From Gammaproteobacteria bacterium (lineage in GTDB: Bacteria > Pseudomonadota > Gammaproteobacteria > Xanthomonadales > SZUA-36): a stretch of DNA of 64,000 nt. This document shows positions 46,934-55,769 of the stretch, piece by piece. The notes beneath the pieces were generated by a model, which had not been told where the DNA came from, searched no databases, and saw nothing but the letters and a program-made list of their open reading frames with translations. A program made the translations under genes and the position numbers. The stretch spans positions 1-64,000 of the forward strand of contig JAUIBE010000014.1 of the NCBI GenBank assembly GCA_030428105.1. The letters run 5' to 3'. The first letter of the stretch is position 1. Each line of letters starts with the position of its first letter.

Positions 46934-48085
46934 CTACTCATCCAGCACGATGGCGCTGCCCACGTCCCACGAGACGAATACTTCATCGTCCCACTCCACC
47001 GTCTTGCGCGCCGTGCGCACCCGGTTCTGGCCGCTGACCTGCAGGATCTTCCCGCTGGGCAGTCGCACCCGGTACACCGACAGGTTGCCGAAATAGCCCA
47101 GGTCTTCCACCACGCCGCGCAGCACGGTGCGCGAATCGCCTTCCGGTCGTTCCTTGGATATGAAAATCTTCTCGGGGCGCACCGCCAGCCAGCCGGTGCT
47201 TCCCGGCTCGCGCGGTTGCTCCAGTCTGGCGTGCAGCGTTTCACCGGCCTCGACACTTTCCAGTTCGGCGCGCCCGCCTTCGCAGGACGTCACCTTGCAG
47301 GCAAGGAAGTTGATGGTGCCGACGAAATCGGCCACGAATCGGTTGATGGGGAACTCGTACACCTGGCCCGGCGTGCCCACCTGCTCGAAGCGGCCGTCGT
47401 TCATCACCGCCACGCGGGTGGACAGCGTCATCGCCTCTTCCTGGTCGTGGGTGACCACCACGAAGGTGATGCCCAGTTCGTCCTGCAGGCCCATCAGCTC
47501 GAACTGGGTGTGCTCTCGCAGTTTCTTGTCCAGCGCGGCCAGGGGCTCATCCAGCAACAACAGGCGCGGGCGCTTGATCAGCGAGCGCGCCAGGGCCACG
47601 CGCTGGCGTTCACCGCCGGAAAGGGCGTTGGGCTTGCGCTTGGCCAGGCGACTCATGCGCACCATGTCGAGCATGTGCGCCACGCGGTCGGCAATTTCCG
47701 CCTTGGCCACGCCCTCGCGCTTGAGGCCGTAAGCCACGTTCTGCTCCACGCTCATGTGCGGGAACAGCGCGTAGGACTGGAACATCATGTTCACTGGCCG
47801 CTCGTAAGGCGGCACCGCGGTCATGTCCTTTCCATCGATCAGGATTCGGCCACTGGTGGGCGTTTCAAACCCGGCCAGCATGCGCAGCAAGGTGGATTTG
47901 CCCGAACCAGAGCCGCCGAGTATGGAAAACAGCTCTTTCTCGTAAATATCCAGCCAGGCGTCTTCCACCGCCACCACGTCACCAAAGTGCTTGCTGACCC
48001 CGCGAATCTCCACCAGCGGACGAGTGCCTTCAATCTCCCACGGCTCGGCGGCGTTCGGCTTCTTTGGCAGTTGTTCGTGGCTCAT
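46934..48085 (-). CDS. potG: ABC transporter ATP-binding protein, PotA/PotG-like
   Basis: Protein of 383 aa. Walker A GGSGSGKSTLL, signature LSGGERQRVALARSL, Walker B LLLLDEPLAALD and the H-loop VVVTHDQEEAM are intact. A C-terminal TOBE regulatory domain (from about residue 290) follows. It energises the PotH/PotI-like permeases. It starts 1 bp after the binding-protein gene stop, so the four importer genes form one tight unit. Confidence 0.94.
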   Translation of the reverse strand: MSHEQLPKKPNAAEPWEIEGTRPLVEIRGVSKHFGDVVAVEDAWLDIYEKELFSILGGSGSGKSTLLRMLAGFETPTSGRILIDGKDMTAVPPYERPVNMMFQSYALFPHMSVEQNVAYGLKREGVAKAEIADRVAHMLDMVRMSRLAKRKPNALSGGERQRVALARSLIKRPRLLLLDEPLAALDKKLREHTQFELMGLQDELGITFVVVTHDQEEAMTLSTRVAVMNDGRFEQVGTPGQVYEFPINRFVADFVGTINFLACKVTSCEGGRAELESVEAGETLHARLEQPREPGSTGWLAVRPEKIFISKERPEGDSRTVLRGVVEDLGYFGNLSVYRVRLPSGKILQVSGQNRVRTARKTVEWDDEVFVSWDVGSAIVLDE

Positions 48086-48086
48086 C

Positions 48087-49199
48087 TCAAAGTCCTGTCT
48101 TCACCCGCGACCAGGCGCGCGTGCGCAAGCGCTCCAGCTTTGGGCCGAAAATAATCCCGGCGTTGAGCTGGGTCAGTTCCTCGGGCGGCGGATAAGCCGC
48201 CGGGTCGTTGGCAACCTCGGGCAGCAGGAACGGAATCGATGCCTGGTTGGCGTTGGCATAGCGGGTGTAATCGCTGATTTGTGCAATCACCCGCGGGCGT
48301 AGCAGGAAATTGATGAACCGGTGCGCGTTTTGCGGGTGCGGCGCATCAGCCGGTATGAAAAGCGCATCAAACCAGATCACCGTGCCCTCTTTCGGGGTCT
48401 GGTAGGCCAGGTCCAGGTCGATGCCCACCTCGCGAGCCCGCTCGCGTGCCTGGGCGTAATCGCCCGACCAACTCATCGCCAGGCACACCTCTTCGTTGGG
48501 CAGGTCGTTGATCATCTTGGTGGAGCTGAAGTACTTGATGTACGGCCGCACTGATTTGAGCACCGCCTCGACCTCGGCAATGTGCGCAGGCTCCATCGAG
48601 TTGGCGTCGTGACCGAGGTAAAGCATGACCATGGGGATCACGTCGGTGGGCTCATCCAGGATGCTCACCCCGCAATCGGCGAAGCGCGACACCACATCCG
48701 GGTTGAACAGCATGTCGGCGCTGTCCAACGGCGCATCGGGCATGCGCTCGCGAATCATGTCGACGTTGTAGGCCCAGCCGGTCGAGCCCCACATGTACGG
48801 CACCCCGTGGGCATTGCCGGCATCGTAGGTTTCGACCGCATCCAGCACCCACGGGTCAAGGTTGTCCCAACCTGTGAGCTGCTCGCGATCCAACGGCTGG
48901 TAAACGCCAATGGGAATCAGGCGTGCGGAATAGCGCAGCGAATGCACCACCACGTCGTAGCCGGTGCGCCCGGCCAGCATCTTGGCCTCGACCACCTCGG
49001 TGGAGTCATACAGGTCGTAGTTGACCTCAATGCCAAATTCTTCCTCGAAGGCGGGAATGGTATCGGGATGGATGTAGTCCGCCCAGTTGTAGACATTCAG
49101 GACGGGTTCTTCCGCGGCCAGGCCGCGAATGCTCCCAGCGCTGCATAGCACCACAAGTAGAAAAAGAACTACACGCACGCTACCCACCCCCGCGCGCAT
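48087..49199 (-). CDS. potF: Periplasmic binding protein, PotF/PotD-like
   Basis: Protein of 370 aa with a signal peptide ending around IRGLAAEEP. VLNVYNWADYIHPDTIPAFE is the hallmark of polyamine-binding PotD/PotF proteins. Aromatic and acidic residues that would box an amine are plausible in YMWGSTGWAYN and SWSGDYAQA. It lacks an obvious lipobox and should be soluble in the periplasm. A putrescine-type ligand is likely, but related proteins bind other amines. Confidence 0.88.
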   Translation of the reverse strand: MRAGVGSVRVVLFLLVVLCSAGSIRGLAAEEPVLNVYNWADYIHPDTIPAFEEEFGIEVNYDLYDSTEVVEAKMLAGRTGYDVVVHSLRYSARLIPIGVYQPLDREQLTGWDNLDPWVLDAVETYDAGNAHGVPYMWGSTGWAYNVDMIRERMPDAPLDSADMLFNPDVVSRFADCGVSILDEPTDVIPMVMLYLGHDANSMEPAHIAEVEAVLKSVRPYIKYFSSTKMINDLPNEEVCLAMSWSGDYAQARERAREVGIDLDLAYQTPKEGTVIWFDALFIPADAPHPQNAHRFINFLLRPRVIAQISDYTRYANANQASIPFLLPEVANDPAAYPPPEELTQLNAGIIFGPKLERLRTRAWSRVKTGL

Positions 49200-49208
49200 A
49201 ACAAGTGG

Positions 49209-50375
49209 TCAGATTCCTTCAATGCCACGCTTGGCCAGGGCGCGGCCGATGATGAGGCGCTGGATTTCGCTGGCGCCTTCCCAGATGCGGTCGACGCGAA
49301 TTTCGCGTGAGAATCGCTCGGCGCAGTTCTCGCGCATGTAGCCGCGACCGCCAAATATCTGCTGGGCCCGGTCAGCCACCCGCCAGGCCGCTTCCGTGGC
49401 AAACAGCTTGACCATCGAGCAGCGCACATGCAGCGATTTTACGTCATCGCCATTGTCGTGCGCCCGTGCTGTTTCAAAGGTCATCAGCCGCGTGGCCCAC
49501 AGGTCAACCGCGCTGTCGGCCAGCATTGCCTGCACCAGTTGCTTGTCGATGAGTTTCTCGCCCGATACCTCGCGTTCGCGGGCAAACTCGGTGGCCTCTT
49601 CGATGAGCCGCGCCATCACGCCGCAACTGCGCGCGGCAATCATCAGGCGTTCGCGGCGAAACCAGGAGAAGGAATAACCCATGCCACCCCCTTCTTCGCC
49701 GAGGCGGTTCTTCGCGGGCACCCGCACACCTTTGAAAAGCAGTTCTGGATGGTGATGGCTGAAAGTGTGCGAGAACAACGGGGTGCGAATGACTTCGATG
49801 CCTGGCGTGTTGCGGTCAACAAAAAACATCGCGTCGCTGCCCGCATGCGGCCCTTCGGTGAGCTGCGCCTGCACAAACAGAAAGTCCGCGTGGTTAAAGC
49901 TGGTGACGAACCATTTCTCGCCATCAATGATGTAGTCATCGCCATCGCGGCGGGCGGTGGTGTTGACCACCACGTCCGAGCCGGATTCGGTTTCGGTGAT
50001 GGCGAAACATTCGCGCCGTTCGCCACGCATCATCGGCAGGATGTATTCCTCGAGCTGGCCTGGCGTGCAGGCTTCGAACATCCACTCCTGCGGCTCGGAA
50101 AAGCACCAGCAAAGCGCATTGGTGACGCGGCCGAGCTGCTCCCACACCGCCACCTGGTCAACGATGCGTAGCTCCAGCCCGCCGTGGTCACGCGGCACAT
50201 CCATGGCGCCAAAACCGAGCGCGATGGCCATGTCATGGTGCCGCTGTTCGACGTCTTCGGGAAGCTCGCCCTGGTTCATTTCGGCGTGCACTTCCTGGGG
50301 AATCAGTTCTGTCTCGGCAAAGTGACGGGCCTTTTGCTGCCACTCCAGCGCGGTGTTGTCGAGTTCAACCTTCAT
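49209..50375 (-). CDS. Acyl-CoA dehydrogenase of the amine locus
   Basis: Protein of 388 aa. It has CFAITETESGSDVVVNTTAR and DGEKWFVTSFNHADFLFV, and IFGGRGYMRENCAERFSREI is followed by RVDRIWEGASEIQRLIIGRA with the catalytic Glu (WEG) present, so a complete enzyme. The ATG at 50375 overlaps the TetR stop by 4 bp; longer in-frame starts would run through the regulator gene. Its place between a TetR regulator and an importer suggests oxidation of the CoA ester made from the imported compound. Confidence 0.9.
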   Translation of the reverse strand: MKVELDNTALEWQQKARHFAETELIPQEVHAEMNQGELPEDVEQRHHDMAIALGFGAMDVPRDHGGLELRIVDQVAVWEQLGRVTNALCWCFSEPQEWMFEACTPGQLEEYILPMMRGERRECFAITETESGSDVVVNTTARRDGDDYIIDGEKWFVTSFNHADFLFVQAQLTEGPHAGSDAMFFVDRNTPGIEVIRTPLFSHTFSHHHPELLFKGVRVPAKNRLGEEGGGMGYSFSWFRRERLMIAARSCGVMARLIEEATEFAREREVSGEKLIDKQLVQAMLADSAVDLWATRLMTFETARAHDNGDDVKSLHVRCSMVKLFATEAAWRVADRAQQIFGGRGYMRENCAERFSREIRVDRIWEGASEIQRLIIGRALAKRGIEGI

Positions 50376-51070
50376 TTCTTGTCCTTTGCCGATTTTTTGG
50401 CAGGCTTGGCTTTGAACGCCAGGGGTTTGGGGTCTTGTGGCGGGCCGAAGTGCCTGGGAAACGCGCCGGCCAGGTGCACCATGCAAATTCGGTAGGCCTG
50501 TTCGCGGTTGATGCGCTGCGGGCTGAGCAGCAGATCGAGCCACAGGCCCTCGCTCATCGACGAAAGACCCCAGGCGACGGCGTCCGGGTCGACGTCGTAG
50601 CCGCCCTCGCTGGCGATTTCGCGCACCAGTTCCCGGATAATTTCCTCGTAACCGCGATCGCGCTCGGCGCACAGCTTGCGGTAAGTGGGGCGTGACTTGA
50701 TTTCACCCCAGAAGGCGAACCACACCGCCAGCTTGTCGCGCACAACCAGTTGGGCATCGAAATCCACGCTCACCAGCCCGGCCAGGCGCTCCGAGTTGCT
50801 GGCGTATTCCTTGCTGTTAGCCGCTTCCCAGGTCGCGCGGTATTCATCCACCACGTACTTCAGCGTTTCCAGCAGCAGCCGGTCCTTGGTCTTGAAATGC
50901 AGGTTGATGATGCCCTGGCTCAGGCCCGCCTCTTTGGCCACGCTGGCCATGGTGGTGTCGGGAAGACCGTTGCGGGCAATCGAACGGATGGTTGCCTGGA
51001 TCAGCTGGATGCGGCGTTGCTCAGGAGGCGCCGTGCGCCGCGATGACCGGGAAACGGCACTGGTTTGCAT
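50372..51070 (-). CDS. TetR-family regulator, BetI-like
   Basis: Protein of 232 aa. The N-terminal HTH is in RRIQLIQATIRSIARNGLPD and VAKEAGLSQGIINLHFKTKD, which resembles BetI-type repressors, and the ligand domain follows. The C-terminus is Lys-rich. It is divergent from the aminotransferase operon, with a symmetrical operator between, and heads the importer/Rieske operon. It probably represses both operons until the amine or its CoA ester binds. BetI proteins sense choline; the ligand here is not known. Confidence 0.9.
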   Translation of the reverse strand: MQTSAVSRSSRRTAPPEQRRIQLIQATIRSIARNGLPDTTMASVAKEAGLSQGIINLHFKTKDRLLLETLKYVVDEYRATWEAANSKEYASNSERLAGLVSVDFDAQLVVRDKLAVWFAFWGEIKSRPTYRKLCAERDRGYEEIIRELVREIASEGGYDVDPDAVAWGLSSMSEGLWLDLLLSPQRINREQAYRICMVHLAGAFPRHFGPPQDPKPLAFKAKPAKKSAKDKK

Positions 51071-51105
51071 GTTCCCAATATACGATTTCGCGTGCTACAA
51101 TGCAA

Positions 51106-51123
51106 TGAATGAACAATCATTCA
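51106..51123. promoter_or_regulatory. TetR-type operator in divergent promoter
   Basis: TGAATGA-ACAA-TCATTCA is a perfect 7-4-7 palindrome, 36 bp upstream of the TetR gene start and 68 bp upstream of the aminotransferase gene. Symmetry and size suit a TetR-family dimer, so one site could control both operons. Confidence 0.7.
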
Positions 51124-51190
51124 GTGAAACCCACCAAATAACTGTAATAAAAGCATTTAACAACGATCTCGTTGAGATCATGAGGACTAT

Positions 51191-52528
51191 ATGCAGCGCA
51201 AGCTGAGCCGTTCCAACCAACACTTCAAGAAAGCCATCACCAAACTTCCGCTGGGCGTAACCTCGAATTTCAGGTACTGGGGTGACGACCGCACCATCTA
51301 TGTTCGCAACGCCAGGGGTGGCCGATTGTGGGACATTGATGACAACGAATACATCGATTACCGCATGGGTTACGGCCCCGGCATCCTCGGCTACGCAGAC
51401 CCCCGGGTCGACGAAGCCGCGCGCGAAGGCCAGGAAATTGGCGGTGTTTTCGCCCTGTCCACCGAGCGCGAGTTTGAAGTGGCGGAGCGCATTTCCCGCA
51501 TGGTCCCCGCTGCCGAGCTGGTGCGTTTTTCCAACTCCGGCACCGAGGCGGTGATGGCCGCGCTGCGCCTGGCGCGGGCTTACACCGGCAAAGATGCCCA
51601 CATCATCGTCGAGGGCGGCTACCACGGCATCTTCGACTCGGTACTCTGGTACGTCGATGTCGAGGAGTGGGACCAGATGAGCAAGGAGCCGCCAGTGGAA
51701 GCCGAATGCGATGGTATTCCCCGGGTGCTAAAACCTCTGACCCATTTCACCCCGCTGAACGACGCCAACTACCTGGAAGACCTGCTCAAGACCCATCCCG
51801 ATGTTGGCTCATTCCTGATTGAGCCGATCATGGGAAACTGCTGCTCCATTACCGCTACCGCCGAATACCTGCGGGATGCGCGCGCGTTGTGTGAACAATA
51901 CGGCGTGGTGATGATTGTCGACGAGGTCAAAACCGGCTTCCGCGTGGCGCGCGGCGGCGTCCAGGAACTGTTCGACTTCAAGGCCGACCTGTGCACCTTC
52001 GCCAAGGCGCTGGGCAACGGTTACCCGATCTCCGCGCTGGGCGGGCGTGAGGACATCATGCGGATTATCGGTGACCGGGTGATCCACGGTGGCACGTACA
52101 CCTGCCACTCGGTCTCGCTGGCGGCCGCCAACAAGACCCTGGAAATCCTTGAAGAAACCGACGCGCTGGAGTCCATTGCCGGCTACGGCCAGCAGCTACG
52201 CGACGGCCTGGGTGAAATCCTCACCAGCCGCGAGATTCCCCACTGCTTCGTCGGCCATCCGGCGATGAGCGGCCTGTTTTTCAGCGACACCCCGCCGAGT
52301 AATTACCGCGACTGGGTTGACACGGATTACACCTTTTACGACACAATGGCCCCGTTCCTGCACGACCTTGGGGTGCTGTGCGAGCCGGACTCCAGGGAAC
52401 CCTGGTTTGTCTGCGAAGCGCACGACCAGGCCTGCCTGGAGCACACCCTGAAGGCCTTTGAACAGGCGGTGGACCACACCATCGAACTGCTGGAAGAAAA
52501 AGAACCGCAGCGCGCCCAGGCGCACTGA
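51191..52528 (+). CDS. Class III aminotransferase, glutamate-1-semialdehyde-aminomutase-like
   Basis: Protein of 445 aa, PLP-dependent. LVRFSNSGTEAVMAALRLAR, IVDEVKTGFRVARGG and the PLP Lys in LCTFAKALGNGYPISALGG are intact. The fold branch is HemL-like, but catabolic context argues against tetrapyrrole synthesis. It is first in a tightly packed operon of seven genes running to 62119. GAGG lies 5 bp before the ATG. Confidence 0.9.
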   Translation: MQRKLSRSNQHFKKAITKLPLGVTSNFRYWGDDRTIYVRNARGGRLWDIDDNEYIDYRMGYGPGILGYADPRVDEAAREGQEIGGVFALSTEREFEVAERISRMVPAAELVRFSNSGTEAVMAALRLARAYTGKDAHIIVEGGYHGIFDSVLWYVDVEEWDQMSKEPPVEAECDGIPRVLKPLTHFTPLNDANYLEDLLKTHPDVGSFLIEPIMGNCCSITATAEYLRDARALCEQYGVVMIVDEVKTGFRVARGGVQELFDFKADLCTFAKALGNGYPISALGGREDIMRIIGDRVIHGGTYTCHSVSLAAANKTLEILEETDALESIAGYGQQLRDGLGEILTSREIPHCFVGHPAMSGLFFSDTPPSNYRDWVDTDYTFYDTMAPFLHDLGVLCEPDSREPWFVCEAHDQACLEHTLKAFEQAVDHTIELLEEKEPQRAQAH

Positions 52529-52551
52529 CAACTAGCACCAAGGAATACGCA

Positions 52552-54207
52552 TTGAACAACAGCCGAACAAACTCCAACGGCGGCTACGACGCGATCGTCA
52601 TTGGCGCCGGCCATAACGGCCTGGCCAATGCCGCCTTCCTGGCCAAGGCCGGGCTGCGCGTGGTCATCGTGGAGAAAAACCCGTGGATCGGCGGCGCTTC
52701 GGTCAGCCGCGAACTGCATGAAGGGTGGATCTACTCCAACTGCTCCTACGTGTGCAGCCTGCTGCGCCCCGAGATCTACCGTGCGCTGGAACTGGCGAAG
52801 TATGGCCTGCAAGTGGTGCCCTACGGCGGCAGCGTTACCTTCACCCAGGACGGCAATTACTTCGGCAGCTATGTTGACGAGGACGTTTCCCGCCGTGAAA
52901 TGGCGCGCTTCAGCGAGCGCGACGCCGACGCCAGCCTGCGCTACCACGCCGACATCATGCGCCAGTGCCGCTTTATCCGGCAGTTCCTGCTGCGCACCGC
53001 GCCCGACCCAACCTCGCTCAAGCCCTTCGATGTGAAGGAAATGATGCACCTGGGCCGCGAGTTCTGGAAGCTCGGCGAAGACACCCTCGGCGACCTGATC
53101 CGCTTTTACACCATGAGCATCTCCGATTACCTCGACGAGTACTTCGAGCACCCGGTGATCAAGGCGGCCTATGCAGGCAGCGGCATCATTGGTTCAGCGC
53201 TGGGCGTGATGTCGCCCGGCACGGCCTACGTGCTGCTGCACCACGCTATGGGCGAGGTGGATGGCAGCATCGGCTCGTGGGGCTTTGCGCGCGGCGGCAT
53301 GGGCGCCATCGCGAAAGCCATGGCCGGCTGTTTCGAGGCCCACGGCGGCGAGATTCGCACCGATGCCGGGGTTGAGCAGATCATCGTTAAGGGCGGCAAG
53401 GTCACCGGTGTTGCGCTGGAGAACGGCGACGAGGTGCACGCCCCGCTGGTGGTTTCCAACCTGGATGTGAAACGCACCTTCCTGCAAGTGATGGACGAAA
53501 AAGACCTGGATGCTGAATTCGTCACCAAGGTGCGCAACTTCAAGATTCGTGGCTCCTCGGGCAAGCTCAATATCGCCCTCGATGGCCTGCCGGAGTTTCC
53601 CGCGCTTCGTGGCAACCCCGAGATGATCCGCGGCGACATGCACTTTATCGACAGCATCGAGCGCCTCGAGCGCGCCTACGATGACTGGAAGGACGGGTCT
53701 TGGTCGAAAGACCCCTACGTGGACCTGCTGATCCCCACCCTCACCGACCCAACCATGGCGCCCCCGGGCAAGCACTTCATGTCGGTGTTCGTTCAGTACG
53801 TGCCGCCCAAGCTCACCAAGAACGGCGTCAAGGGCTGTGACTGGACCGATGAAGACCGCGACGCCTTCGGCGAAACCGTGATTAACCAGATTTCCAAGTA
53901 CAGCCCCAATTTCCGCGACCTGATCCTGCACGCCGAGGTGCGCACCCCGCGCGAGTTGGAGGCCGAGGTGGGCCTTACAGAAGGCAATATCTTCCAGGGC
54001 GAACTGACGCTGGACCAACTGCTGTTCAACCGCCCGATTCCCGGTTACGCGCAATACCGCGGCCCGGTCAAAGGGCTGTACATGTGCGGCTCCAGCAACC
54101 ACCCGGGCGGTGGCGTGATGGCCGCCCCGGGCGCCAACGCGGCGCGCGAGATTCTGCGCGACCTGCGAAAACCCAACACCGTACCGGAGGGCTGGCTCGA
54201 TGACTGA
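52552..54207 (+). CDS. CrtI/PYROXD2-like FAD oxidoreductase 1
   Basis: Protein of 551 aa with the FAD-binding VIGAGHNGLANAAFLAKAGL and EKNPWIGGASVSRELHEG at the N-terminus, and the closing LYMCGSSNHPGGGVMAAPGA near the end. This is the phytoene-desaturase/PYROXD2 branch of flavin amine oxidase-fold enzymes (COG1233). No carotenoid genes are near, so an amine or cyclic substrate is more likely. The start is TTG with AAGGA 7 bp upstream. It overlaps the next, paralogous gene by 8 bp. Confidence 0.85.
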   Translation: MNNSRTNSNGGYDAIVIGAGHNGLANAAFLAKAGLRVVIVEKNPWIGGASVSRELHEGWIYSNCSYVCSLLRPEIYRALELAKYGLQVVPYGGSVTFTQDGNYFGSYVDEDVSRREMARFSERDADASLRYHADIMRQCRFIRQFLLRTAPDPTSLKPFDVKEMMHLGREFWKLGEDTLGDLIRFYTMSISDYLDEYFEHPVIKAAYAGSGIIGSALGVMSPGTAYVLLHHAMGEVDGSIGSWGFARGGMGAIAKAMAGCFEAHGGEIRTDAGVEQIIVKGGKVTGVALENGDEVHAPLVVSNLDVKRTFLQVMDEKDLDAEFVTKVRNFKIRGSSGKLNIALDGLPEFPALRGNPEMIRGDMHFIDSIERLERAYDDWKDGSWSKDPYVDLLIPTLTDPTMAPPGKHFMSVFVQYVPPKLTKNGVKGCDWTDEDRDAFGETVINQISKYSPNFRDLILHAEVRTPRELEAEVGLTEGNIFQGELTLDQLLFNRPIPGYAQYRGPVKGLYMCGSSNHPGGGVMAAPGANAAREILRDLRKPNTVPEGWLDD

Positions 54208-55768
54208 TCAGAACAAAGCCCCCAATGCCGGGAAGGTCGTAATCATTGGCGCCGGCCACAACGGGCTGGTTTGCGCGGCGTATCTTGCAAAGGCCGGTTT
54301 CGAGGTGAACATACTCGAGGCCAGGCACGAAGTGGGCGGTGCGGCCGCAAGCCACGAATTTGCCCCGGGCTACCGGGTTTCCAGCACCGGCCACCTGCTC
54401 TACCGCCTGGATGAACAGGTCATCAAGGACCTGGACCTCGCCAGCCACGGGCTGGAAATGGCGGCAAGCGACCTGCCAACCGTGGCGCTTGGAAGCGAAG
54501 GCCGCCACCTGAAAATCCATGACGACCGCATCACCGGCGAAGACGTCAGCCGCGAAGACCGCAATGCCTTCATGGCCTACCGCGAGCGCATGCTGCGCTT
54601 TGCGCGCATCATCTCGGGGCTGGACGACAAGATTCCCCCGCGTATCGCCTCGGGCGAGCGCGCCGACAACATCGGCCTGGGCCGCCTGGCCTGGAGCATC
54701 CGCCGCCTGGGCAAAAAAGACATGCGCGAGTTCCTGCGCATTGCCGGCATCAATATCTACGACGTGCTGGAAGAGCGGTTTGAAAACGAGTTGCTCAAGG
54801 GCGCGCTAAGCCTGGATGGCGTGCTTGGCACCCACCTGGGCCCGCGCTCCAACAACAGCGTGTTTACCGCGCTGCACCGCCTGGGCGGGTCGGTGAACGG
54901 CAAGCAGGGCGCCGTGGCGATACCGCGTGGCGGCATGGGTGCGGTGTCCGAGGCGCTGGTCAAGGCCGTTGAAGCGCTTGGCGTCTCGATCCTGACCGGC
55001 GCGGAAGTGGGCCACGTGGAAATTGAAAACGGCAAGGCTACCGGCGCCACACTGGTCACCGGCGAAATCATGCCCGCCGATTACGTGATCTCCTGCGCCG
55101 ACCCCAAGACCACGTTCCTCAAGCTGATTGGCCCACGCCAGCTGGATGCCGGCATGGTGCGCAAGGTGAGCAACGTGCGCCAGAAGGGCAACGCCGCCAA
55201 GCTGCACCTGGCACTGGACGGCCTGCCGAAATTCACTGGCCTGGAAGCTGCGCAAGCGGGCCACCGCCTGGTGGTTGCCCCGGATCTCGAATACGTCGAA
55301 CGGGCTTTCAACCACGTGAAGTATGGCGAGCACTCGGCCCACCCGGTGATGGAAATCACCATCCCCAGCGTGCACGACGCCAGCCTGGCGCCGGAGGGCA
55401 AGCATGTGCTTTCTGCCATCGTCCAGTACGCACCGTACGGGCCAGGCTCAGACAGCGCGGGCTTCGAGGCGCAGGTGATGGAAACCCTGGCGCGCTACGC
55501 GCCCGGCATTCGCGAGCAGGTGGTGGCTTCAGAGCTGCTTACGCCGAACCATTTCGAAGACCGCTTTGGCAACATCGGCGGCCACTGGCACCACGCCGAG
55601 CTGGCGCTGGACCAGTTCCTGATGCTTCGCCCCGTGGCTGGCGCCGCGCAATACGCCGCGCCGGTTGATGGGCTGTACCTGTGCGGCGCGGGCTGCCACC
55701 CGGGTGGCGGTGTGTCCGGCCAGGCCGGACGCAACGTGGCCCAGCTGATCTCGGGGTTGGACAAATAA
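54200..55768 (+). CDS. CrtI/PYROXD2-like FAD oxidoreductase 2
   Basis: Protein of 522 aa, clearly paralogous to the preceding one. VVIIGAGHNGLVCAAYLAKA and EARHEVGGAAASHEFAPGYR bind FAD; LYLCGAGCHPGGGVSGQAGR closes the site. The 8-bp overlap and shared family suggest a heterodimer or two sequential oxidations. The GcvT-like gene begins 1 bp after its stop. Confidence 0.85.
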   Translation: MTDQNKAPNAGKVVIIGAGHNGLVCAAYLAKAGFEVNILEARHEVGGAAASHEFAPGYRVSSTGHLLYRLDEQVIKDLDLASHGLEMAASDLPTVALGSEGRHLKIHDDRITGEDVSREDRNAFMAYRERMLRFARIISGLDDKIPPRIASGERADNIGLGRLAWSIRRLGKKDMREFLRIAGINIYDVLEERFENELLKGALSLDGVLGTHLGPRSNNSVFTALHRLGGSVNGKQGAVAIPRGGMGAVSEALVKAVEALGVSILTGAEVGHVEIENGKATGATLVTGEIMPADYVISCADPKTTFLKLIGPRQLDAGMVRKVSNVRQKGNAAKLHLALDGLPKFTGLEAAQAGHRLVVAPDLEYVERAFNHVKYGEHSAHPVMEITIPSVHDASLAPEGKHVLSAIVQYAPYGPGSDSAGFEAQVMETLARYAPGIREQVVASELLTPNHFEDRFGNIGGHWHHAELALDQFLMLRPVAGAAQYAAPVDGLYLCGAGCHPGGGVSGQAGRNVAQLISGLDK

Positions 55769-55769
55769 C

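Noticed and set aside
50376-50672. Upstream in-frame extension of the 49.2 kb acyl-CoA dehydrogenase
   Set aside because: Lies entirely within the TetR gene in another frame and is Arg-rich without conserved residues.
51191-52528. Assignment as glutamate-1-semialdehyde aminomutase (hemL)
   Set aside because: Similar fold branch, but it sits in a catabolic operon under a TetR operator and not with haem genes.
52552-55768. Carotenoid desaturase/isomerase assignment for the two CrtI-like genes
   Set aside because: Family match only at superfamily level; no crtB, crtE or other carotenoid genes, and neighbours are amine-catabolic.
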